Positions 7,073-12,525 of a DNA stretch of 15,221 nucleotides are shown piece by piece; positions within the stretch are counted from its first letter, which is position 1, and every line of letters starts with the position of its first letter. This DNA is from DAIMZM01 sp036733985 (GTDB taxonomy: Bacteria; Bacillota; Dehalobacteriia; UBA4068). Location of the stretch: positions 1 to 15,221 of the forward strand of contig DAIMZM010000058.1 in the NCBI GenBank assembly GCA_036733985.1. The letters run 5' to 3'. The notes beneath the pieces are model-generated. The model was not told the DNA's origin. It saw nothing but the letters and a program-made list of their open reading frames with translations, and searched no databases. The position numbers and the translations under genes are program-made.

Positions 7073-7101
7073 ATTATGCCAAAAGCTGCGCTTCCTGTCA
7101 A
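7073..7101 (-). promoter_or_regulatory. Promoter of the tRNA-Met/tRNA-Glu operon
   Basis: Minus strand TTGACA, a 17-base spacer, and CATAAT, one mismatch from the full sigma-A consensus. It ends 19 bases before the tRNA-Met 5' end, a good distance for a stable-RNA promoter with a short leader. Confidence 0.85.
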
Positions 7102-7131
7102 GCTTTTTACTGGAAATCACAAAAAATTTTT

Positions 7132-7578
7132 CTATTTGACTAAGAGCAGCTTGGCAGCTATTCCCATCAGCACCAGGCCCAACCCCCGGCCCCAGGTCAT
7201 GGGGGTTTGCTCCAGGCCGAACAGTCCCAGCCAATCTACCACCAGGGCCATGGCCAGCTGACCGGTAATAATGGCGGTGGTGGCTTGTCCTGCCCCGATC
7301 TTGGCGATAGAAAACATCACCCCGTAAATAATGGCCACATTGATCACGCCGCCCAAATATAAATACCAGGGCGCTTCCCCGGCCCGGCTGAAATCCCCCT
7401 TGCCCAGGCCAAGGGCAAAGAGCAGCAGCGCCACCACGGCCAGGCCTACGCCATGGAGAATAAAGTTTCCTTCCAGCACGCCGATGACCTTGGATAAAGC
7501 GCCATTGAGCGAGCCCTGCACAGCCATGAGTATGCCGGCGGCCGCCGCCATTGCCAAAAACAACCATGAAGCTTGCAT
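7132..7578 (-). CDS. YdcZ-type (DUF606) DMT-superfamily membrane protein
   Basis: A 148-residue, strongly hydrophobic inner-membrane protein with about five membrane segments (near residues 4-22, 38-58, 71-92, 97-118 and 128-146). The opening AAAAGILMAVQGSLNGALSK, the GGVINVAIIYGVMFSIAKIGA segment and the GQLAMALVVDWLGLFG stretch are typical of the YdcZ/DUF606 family of the drug/metabolite transporter superfamily. Substrates of this family are mostly unknown. The ATG at 7578 is preceded by GGGGG with about 6 bases spacing, but those Gs form one arm of a hairpin, so initiation may be damped. It follows the acidic repeat protein by 59 bases on the same strand. Nothing suggests that the protein itself is damaged. 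Confidence 0.88.
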   Translation of the reverse strand: MQASWLFLAMAAAAGILMAVQGSLNGALSKVIGVLEGNFILHGVGLAVVALLLFALGLGKGDFSRAGEAPWYLYLGGVINVAIIYGVMFSIAKIGAGQATTAIITGQLAMALVVDWLGLFGLEQTPMTWGRGLGLVLMGIAAKLLLVK

Positions 7579-7582
7579 AAAA

Positions 7583-7626
7583 CACCCCCGCGTAAAAGCC
7601 TGTAACAGCTATTCTGTGCGGGGGCG
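7583..7626 (-). promoter_or_regulatory. Hairpin sequestering the ribosome binding site of the YdcZ-type gene
   Basis: On the minus strand CGCCCCCGC pairs with GCGGGGGTG (eight Watson-Crick pairs and one G-U) around a 26-base loop; the 3' arm is itself the ribosome binding site for ATG 7578. It also sits where a terminator for the upstream gene would be, followed by only TTTT. It may act as a translational damper, a weak terminator, or both. Confidence 0.5.
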
Positions 7627-7637
7627 CTGATAATTAT

Positions 7638-8873
7638 TTATAGCTTGATGTTTAAATTAAAGGCGGAAATCTCGATATTATTATCCTTCGCGTTCACGTG
7701 CAGCGCCGGCAAGCCCCAAGAACGTTTTCTGGCCTTAGCCGGCTTTGCCGCTGCCGCTACCCGCTCCGGCACAGGCGGCGCTTCTTCAACCAGGGTTTCC
7801 AGGGCCAGGTTTTCCGGAGCTGGCTGAGCCTCAGCCGCAGCGGCAATCTCCGCCGCTGCCGGTTGCGCCGGTAGCTCCTCATCCTTACCGAATATCATCT
7901 TTAGTGCAACGCGGCCCCCCCTGGGCACCCGCTCCGGTTCCCGCTCTAACTCCGGCTCCAGCTCCATCCCCGGCTCCAGCTCCATCTCCGGTTCCGACTC
8001 CATCCCCGGTTGCGGCCTCATCCCCGGTTGCGGCGTCAACCTGGGTTGCGGCGCTGCCGGCGTCATATGGTTAAAGGCCACCAAGGTTAATTCCCCTTCT
8101 TCCTCCGGCTCGCCCAGGTCAAAAGCCAGGGGCTTCGGCAGGGCTTCCCCCTCCTCTTCCCCATAGTCCATATATTCCGGCTCCGGTCCTTCTTCCCCAT
8201 AGTCCATATATTCCGGCTCTGGCGCCTCCGCCTCATAGTCCATATATTCCGGCCCCGGCCCCTCCTCAGCCTCCTCTGTCAGCTGGTCCGCTTCGTATTT
8301 ATTCCATAGCGCACGGCATTTTGCCACGGTTTCATTTGCCTGGGCAGCCAACTGGTCAACGCTTTGGGCGGCATTCTGTTCATCTGCCAGAATTTTGCTC
8401 ATCTCCTCCAATGTCACCATGATCCACTCCCCGCTTTCCTGATTTTCCTGCGGCGTTTCCGGCGCTGCCCCGGCCATCCGGCCCGCCGTCTCCCGGTCCG
8501 CCAGCGTGAGCATGGCTTCCAGCTCTATAGCCCGGTCAGAGACCATATACCAATCCAGGCTGTCGATGGTCAGCACCGGATCCGGGGGCGGTTCGCCCTC
8601 GCCATACAGCTCCAGGGGCAGGGTCATCATGGCCTGCCAGGAACTGCCGGCCTCCCGCTCCGAATTCCGGCCGAACAGGCCGCCGCTGCTGGGTGGCGGC
8701 ACAGACTGATAATGGATGAGAATATCCGCCTCACCCAGGCAATATAATTCATCCGCAACGATGCCGCACTGGTCCAGCCGCACCTCCGCCTGGATATCGT
8801 TGATGCTGCTGATGGCAGGGGAACCTTCCGGTAAAACAATGGTATGTTCCCAGGGGATATTGATCTCAGCCAT
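7638..8873 (-). CDS. Repeat-rich acidic protein with possible N-terminal SPOCS/DUF3794-like domain
   Basis: A 411-residue soluble protein with no signal peptide or membrane segment that I can see. Residues about 1-130 are folded-looking beta-type sequence (IPWEHTIVLPEGSPAISSIN, then an alternating VADELYCLGEADILIHYQS). Their rhythm resembles SPOCS/DUF3794 domains of spore-coat and morphogenesis proteins such as SipL; this is a tentative match. Next comes a helical segment (QSVDQLAAQANETVAKC), then three 12-residue acidic repeats with EYMDY cores, a Pro-Glu-Met-rich segment of short repeats (EPGMELEPE), an Ala/Glu-rich linker, and a basic patch ARKRSW before a beta-like C-terminus. The ATG is well supported by AAAGGAGG 7 bases upstream. 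The neighbouring membrane gene and the divergent ddl give no clear function. Confidence 0.7.
   Translation of the reverse strand: MAEINIPWEHTIVLPEGSPAISSINDIQAEVRLDQCGIVADELYCLGEADILIHYQSVPPPSSGGLFGRNSEREAGSSWQAMMTLPLELYGEGEPPPDPVLTIDSLDWYMVSDRAIELEAMLTLADRETAGRMAGAAPETPQENQESGEWIMVTLEEMSKILADEQNAAQSVDQLAAQANETVAKCRALWNKYEADQLTEEAEEGPGPEYMDYEAEAPEPEYMDYGEEGPEPEYMDYGEEEGEALPKPLAFDLGEPEEEGELTLVAFNHMTPAAPQPRLTPQPGMRPQPGMESEPEMELEPGMELEPELEREPERVPRGGRVALKMIFGKDEELPAQPAAAEIAAAAEAQPAPENLALETLVEEAPPVPERVAAAAKPAKARKRSWGLPALHVNAKDNNIEISAFNLNIKL
7930..8052 (-). repeat. Degenerate short repeats encoding Pro-Glu-Met units
   Basis: Imperfect tandem units built on CCGGCTCCAGCTCCAT-like DNA, encoding alternating EPGM, EPEM and QPGM motifs. 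They lie in the same gene as the 36-bp repeats but are a separate family. Confidence 0.7.
8161..8252 (-). repeat. Three tandem 36-bp repeats inside the acidic protein gene
   Basis: A 19-base core (CATAGTCCATATATTCCGG on the plus strand) occurs at 8162, 8198 and 8234, exactly 36 bases apart. Each encodes PEYMDY within a 12-residue unit. Core identity at the DNA level suggests recent expansion or ongoing homogenisation. Confidence 0.9.
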
Positions 8874-8982
8874 GATACAGCCTCCTTTAGCAGCGCTTGC
8901 CCTATCTATCTTCCATCATATGACGGCCTGCTGAAGATTATGCCCTTTGACCGCCTTAGCGGTTTCCTTTTAGCAGCGGATG

Positions 8983-8991
8983 TGCTATAAT
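8983..8991 (+). promoter_or_regulatory. Extended -10 promoter element for ddl-murF
   Basis: TGC followed by TATAAT, a perfect extended -10. The hexamer 17 bases upstream (TTTCCT) is a poor -35, as is usual for extended -10 promoters. The ddl ATG is 38 bases downstream. The remaining part of the divergent gap 8874-8982 shows a small ACCGC/GCGGT repeat and no gene. Confidence 0.7.
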
Positions 8992-9029
8992 GGGGTCTAT
9001 GAATTTACCGACAGCGTGGAGGCGGAGAT

Positions 9030-10067
9030 ATGAATATCATAGTTCTGGCCGGGGGCTTGAGCCCGGAGCGGGATGTTTCATTAAGCAGCGGCCTGGAGGT
9101 GCGGAACGCCCTCCGGAAAAAAGGCCACCGGGCGGTGATGATCGATGTTTTTCTGGGGATCGAGCAGCCTATCCCCAGTTTGGACGCTGTTTTTGATTGG
9201 GATATCGCTTATCCCGGCGGCTCCGGCATCAGCCATGCGGCCCCGGATCTGGCAGCCATACGCCAACAGCGCCAGGATCAAAGCCCGGCCCTGATCGGCC
9301 CCCAGGTGCTGGATCTTTGCCGGGCAGCGGATATCGCCTTCCTGGCCCTGCACGGCGCGATCGGCGAAAACGGCAAGCTTCAGGCTACCCTGGATATTTT
9401 CGGCATCCCCTATACCGGCAGCGGTTCCCTGGGCAGCGCCGTGGCCATGGATAAAGCCATGTCCAAGCAGCTGTTCATCCATAGCAATCTGCTGACGCCC
9501 CCGGCCCGGCTGATCCGGCGGGGGGATTTGATCGACCCGGCCAGTCTGACCTATCCCTGTATGGTGAAGCCCTGTTCCGGCGGTTCCAGCGTCGGCGCCA
9601 CCCTGGTCAATGAGATCCTGGCCATGGATGCCGCGGTTTCCCTGGCCTTCAGCTATGAGGATAAAATCCTCATCGAAGATTTTATCAAAGGCCGGGAATT
9701 TGCCGTGGCGGTCCTGGGCCGCCAGGCCCTGCCGGTGATCGAGATCCTGCCCAAGGGCGCTTTCTTTGATTATGTGGGCAAGTATCAGGCCGACGCCTGC
9801 CTGGAAATCTGCCCGGCCCGCCTGGAACCGGCAATAGCCAGCCGCATGCAGGCCCTGGCTCTGAAAGCCTACGATGCCCTGGAGCTGTCCGTCTTTGCCC
9901 GCATGGACTTTATCCTGGCGGATAACGGCGATATTTACCTGCTGGAAGCCAATACCCTGCCCGGTATGACCCAGGCTTCCCTGCTGCCCAAGGAAGCGGC
10001 CGCAGCGGGCATCAGTTACCCGGATATGTGCCAGCTGATCGTGGATTATTCCCTGGCCAAATATTAA
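9030..10067 (+). CDS. ddl: D-alanine--D-alanine ligase
   Basis: A 345-residue ATP-grasp ligase that joins two D-alanines for peptidoglycan. The N-terminus NIIVLAGGLSPERDVSLSSG is the standard Ddl opening with the first substrate-binding glutamate and serine. Further on come the YTGSG motif, the ATP-grasp loop KPCSGGSSVGA near residue 185, ARMDFIL from residue 290, and LLEANTLPGMT from residue 304 with the metal-binding residues. The ATG at 9030 follows GGAGG at 9018-9022 with a 7-base spacer. The next gene is murF, which uses the dipeptide directly, and the two share a promoter. The residue that sets D-Ala versus D-lactate specificity was not assigned here, so ordinary D-Ala activity is assumed. 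Confidence 0.95.
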   Translation: MNIIVLAGGLSPERDVSLSSGLEVRNALRKKGHRAVMIDVFLGIEQPIPSLDAVFDWDIAYPGGSGISHAAPDLAAIRQQRQDQSPALIGPQVLDLCRAADIAFLALHGAIGENGKLQATLDIFGIPYTGSGSLGSAVAMDKAMSKQLFIHSNLLTPPARLIRRGDLIDPASLTYPCMVKPCSGGSSVGATLVNEILAMDAAVSLAFSYEDKILIEDFIKGREFAVAVLGRQALPVIEILPKGAFFDYVGKYQADACLEICPARLEPAIASRMQALALKAYDALELSVFARMDFILADNGDIYLLEANTLPGMTQASLLPKEAAAAGISYPDMCQLIVDYSLAKY

Positions 10068-10090
10068 GCGAAAGCAGAGCGCCAAGATCA

Positions 10091-11458
10091 ATGGAAAACA
10101 TTACCCTAAATACCATTCTCAACTGGACGAAGGGCCGCTATCAAGGGCCTGCCGGGCAGTTGGGAACCGCTGTGACGGAGATCATCACCGACAGCCGCCA
10201 GGTCACCCCAGGCAGCCTGTTCGCCGCTATCCCCGGGGAGCAGCGGGACGGCCATGATTTCTGCGGGGAGGCCCAGGCCAGGGGGGCTGTCTGCTGCCTG
10301 GTGCAAAAACCAATAGCCCAAACCCCTGCCATCCTGGTAACCGATACCCTGGCCGCCCTGGGGCAGATCGCCCAAGGCTACCGCCTGTCTTTCCCTCAGC
10401 TCAGGCTGCTGGCCGTCACCGGCAGCGCCGGCAAAACCACGGCCAAGGAAATGCTCGCCGCCGTGCTGGGCCAGCGCTTCTCCCTGCTGAAAACCCCCGG
10501 GAACTTCAACAATGCCCTGGGCCTGCCCCTGACCCTGTTCCAGCTGGCAGCCAGCCAGGAGCTGGCCGTTATTGAGCTGGGCATCAGCGGCTTTGGCGAA
10601 ATGGAGGCCTTGGCGGAGATTGCCCGGCCCGACCTGGCCTTTTACACCAATATCGGCGACGCCCATCTCGAAGCCTTAGGCGACCGGGCCGGGGTGCTGA
10701 AAGCTAAAAGCGCCTTGCTGGACGCCCTGCCCAAAGGGGCCAGCGTCTATCTGAACGGCGACGATCCCTGGCTGAGAAAGATCCGCCAAATACCCGGTGT
10801 GGAACAGCGCTGGTACGGCCTGGGCCCCGGCAATGACCTGCAAGTCAGGGCGGCGGAAGTCACCGCCTTCAGCTGCCAAGGCCGGCTGACCGGCCAAGGC
10901 CTGGATTTGCCCATACAGCTGAACGCCGGCGGGCGTTACCTGCTGGCTACCGCTGCCGGCGCTGCCCTGGCAGCCCTGGATCTGGGCCTGAACCCGGAAG
11001 AGATCCGGGCCGGGCTGGCGGCTTTCAGGCCGCTGAGAGGCCGGGGCGAGCTGATCGATTGCGGGGAGATCCGCGTCATCGACCACAGCTATAATGCCAA
11101 TCCCAATTCCATGGCCGCGGCCCTGGACGCTTTGAGCCGGCTGCCCGGCCGCCGGGTGGCCATCCTGGGGGATATGTATGAGCTGGGGGATAACTGGGCT
11201 TCGCTGCATTGGCAAACCGGGGCTTACGCCGCCGGCCATGCCGACCTAGTGCTGGCCGTGGGTGAGTTGGCGGAACAGCTGGCCCTGGGCGCGGCGGCGC
11301 AAAACCAGGCCCCGGCGGCCTATTTCACCGATCAGGCCGCATTGCTGGCCGCCCTGCCGGAGCTGATCCGGCCGGGCGACGCGGTGCTGGTGAAAGCCTC
11401 CCATTCCGCCCGCCTGGAAGAAACCGTGGCCCAGCTCAAAGCATTGTACCAAGCCTGA
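10091..11458 (+). CDS. murF: UDP-MurNAc-tripeptide--D-Ala-D-Ala ligase
   Basis: A 455-residue Mur ligase that adds D-Ala-D-Ala to the UDP-N-acetylmuramoyl tripeptide in the cytoplasm. Visible features are the N-terminal substrate domain (IITDSRQVTPGSLFAAIPGE), the P-loop GSAGKTT at residues 111-117, NFNN at 138-141, ELGISGFGEM from residue 162, TNIGDAHLE from residue 186, the AKSALL lysine near 206 that is usually carbamylated, and DHSYNANPNSM in the C-terminal domain. The start is set at ATG 10091 because it matches the family start and length; the ribosome binding site before it is weak, and a longer in-frame start overlaps ddl. It begins 23 bases after the ddl stop, so translational coupling is likely. 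Confidence 0.95.
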   Translation: MENITLNTILNWTKGRYQGPAGQLGTAVTEIITDSRQVTPGSLFAAIPGEQRDGHDFCGEAQARGAVCCLVQKPIAQTPAILVTDTLAALGQIAQGYRLSFPQLRLLAVTGSAGKTTAKEMLAAVLGQRFSLLKTPGNFNNALGLPLTLFQLAASQELAVIELGISGFGEMEALAEIARPDLAFYTNIGDAHLEALGDRAGVLKAKSALLDALPKGASVYLNGDDPWLRKIRQIPGVEQRWYGLGPGNDLQVRAAEVTAFSCQGRLTGQGLDLPIQLNAGGRYLLATAAGAALAALDLGLNPEEIRAGLAAFRPLRGRGELIDCGEIRVIDHSYNANPNSMAAALDALSRLPGRRVAILGDMYELGDNWASLHWQTGAYAAGHADLVLAVGELAEQLALGAAAQNQAPAAYFTDQAALLAALPELIRPGDAVLVKASHSARLEETVAQLKALYQA

Positions 11459-11484
11459 CGCCCCATTCCGCACGCACACAAAAC

Positions 11485-11516
11485 AGCCCCGCCTAAAAAG
11501 CGGGGCTTCCGTTTAT
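11485..11516 (+). terminator. Terminator of the ddl-murF operon
   Basis: AGCCCCGC and GCGGGGCT around a 7-base loop, 26 bases after the murF stop. The following TTCCGTTTATCC is only moderately T-rich, so termination may be incomplete. Confidence 0.7.
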
Positions 11517-11550
11517 CCTGATTTTTTAAAACCCCTGAAGCCTTAAAACC

Positions 11551-11574
11551 CTTCTTTTCTTATAAGAAAAGAAG
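11551..11574. repeat. Perfect 24-bp AT-rich palindrome
   Basis: CTTCTTTTCT, a central TATA, then AGAAAAGAAG: every base is symmetric. It lies 92 bases beyond murF in a non-coding gap between convergent genes. It could be a bidirectional terminator part, a protein site, or one end of a repeated element. Confidence 0.85.
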
Positions 11575-11583
11575 CAAAAGAAT

Positions 11584-11640
11584 TTTAAATTTATATAGAG
11601 TTACAGGTAAGCGCAGCGTAGCATCCAGCTACAATTTAAA
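11584..11640. other. Nested inverted repeats in the murF-comFC gap
   Basis: An 8-bp helix (TTTAAATT at 11584-11591 with AATTTAAA at 11633-11640) encloses a 5-bp hairpin GTAGC/GCTAC at 11618-11632. It lies between the palindrome and the multi-branched structure and may belong to the same element. Confidence 0.45.
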
Positions 11641-11650
11641 GTTTTCTCGG

Positions 11651-11753
11651 TTCCTCTTTTTGAGCTAGAGCCGGGATCTTTGATCCCGTGCTATAGCTAC
11701 ATGCATAGCTGTGGTTTTCCCGAAGGGAAAAGCCAGCTAGGTCAAAAGAGGAA
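11651..11753. ncRNA. Candidate multi-branched structured RNA or non-coding element
   Basis: About 103 bases closed by a 12-bp stem with one bulge (TTCCTCTTTTTGA at 11651-11663 and TCAAAAGAGGAA at 11742-11753). After a G-G mismatch a CTAG/CTAG helix continues inwards. Inside are three hairpins: CGGGATC/GATCCCG with a 3-base loop (11672-11688), AGCTA/TAGCT with a 6-base loop (11695-11710), and TTTTCCC/GGGAAAA with a 3-base loop plus two outer pairs (11713-11734). This is a four-way junction by simple pairing. No ORF is present and I do not recognise a known RNA family. The strand is unknown; it could also be a miniature repeat element or the joint 3' end of convergent operons. The remaining bases to 11779 show nothing further. 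Confidence 0.45.
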
Positions 11754-11779
11754 TGGTCTTATGCTCAAATAACCCGCGC

Positions 11780-12514
11780 CTACAAATCCTCCCCGGCGGC
11801 CACGGTGAGCACGGAGACGCCGGCGGCCCCGGCTTTCAGCAATGCCCGGGTAGCCGTTACCGCGGTGGCGCCGCTGGTATAGATATCGTCGATCAGCAGG
11901 ATATGCTGCCCCTCGGCTTGGGACAGTCCTTGGAAAGCCCCTGTCAGCTCCTGTTCCCTTTGCCGCCGGTTTAGGCTGGCCAGGGGCTGGGTATCCTTGA
12001 CCCGGCGCAGGTATTGGGGGCGATGGGGGATATCCAGTTCCAGGCTGAGCAGGCTGCTTAAAAGCTCGGCCTGATTATAGCCCCGATCCGCCAAGCGCCG
12101 GGCGGAAAGGGGCACCGGCGTGACGGCGTCAAAATCCAGGCAGGAAAAGCGGCTGACCAGGGTTTCCAGCAGCAAGGCGGCGAAAACCCGGCGGAGCCCG
12201 GTAGCGCCATGATATTTGAAATCCAGCAGCCGGTTCCGGAGCAGGCCCTGATAAGGCAGGGCGGCCCGGGCCAGGGCGAAAGGGGGCCGCTGATGGCGGC
12301 ACTCGCCGCAGCAATAATCCGCTGTTTCCCTGGGGGCGATAAAAGTGGCGCAATGAGGACAGGGCCGCAGGGTCTGGCGGATTTTCCGGCAGTCCGGGCA
12401 GAGGGGGCTGTCCGGGCTGACAGCGCCGCAATTAACGCAAAGCCGCTGCGGGAAAAAGATTCCCGCGGCGGCTTTCTGCCATTGGTATAGCGTTCTTCTT
12501 GGCGCGGCGTTCAT
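11780..12514 (-). CDS. comFC: ComF family protein (ComFC, phosphoribosyltransferase-like)
   Basis: A 244-residue ComFC protein, associated with DNA uptake and recombination in competent bacteria but present in many others. The N-terminus has zinc-ribbon cysteine pairs at residues 26/29, 39/42, 52/55 and 68-72. The second half is a type I phosphoribosyltransferase fold: PVPLSARRLADRGYNQAELL and the PRPP loop ILLIDDIYTSGATA at residues 205-218. Length and domain order are normal. The start codon lies 11 bases after the pnp stop, and the only clear purine-rich site (GGAGG) is within the last pnp codons, 16 bases from the ATG, so translation probably depends on pnp. No other competence gene is in the window, so natural competence should not be assumed. 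Confidence 0.92.
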   Translation of the reverse strand: MNAAPRRTLYQWQKAAAGIFFPQRLCVNCGAVSPDSPLCPDCRKIRQTLRPCPHCATFIAPRETADYCCGECRHQRPPFALARAALPYQGLLRNRLLDFKYHGATGLRRVFAALLLETLVSRFSCLDFDAVTPVPLSARRLADRGYNQAELLSSLLSLELDIPHRPQYLRRVKDTQPLASLNRRQREQELTGAFQGLSQAEGQHILLIDDIYTSGATAVTATRALLKAGAAGVSVLTVAAGEDL

Positions 12515-12525
12515 GGAGTAACCGG

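Noticed and set aside
8161..8252. Regularly spaced repeats as a CRISPR array
   Set aside because: The 36-base period covers repeat plus spacer, the spacers are similar to each other, and the units are in frame in a coding gene.
10028..10090. Upstream start of murF overlapping ddl
   Set aside because: The added residues are the ddl sequence read in another frame, and they exceed the normal MurF N-terminus.
9081..10091. Long minus-strand open frame of 336 codons
   Set aside because: It is antisense to ddl, which has all family motifs; the frame is open because of GC-rich codon bias, and its translation is low-complexity His/Gln/Gly-rich.
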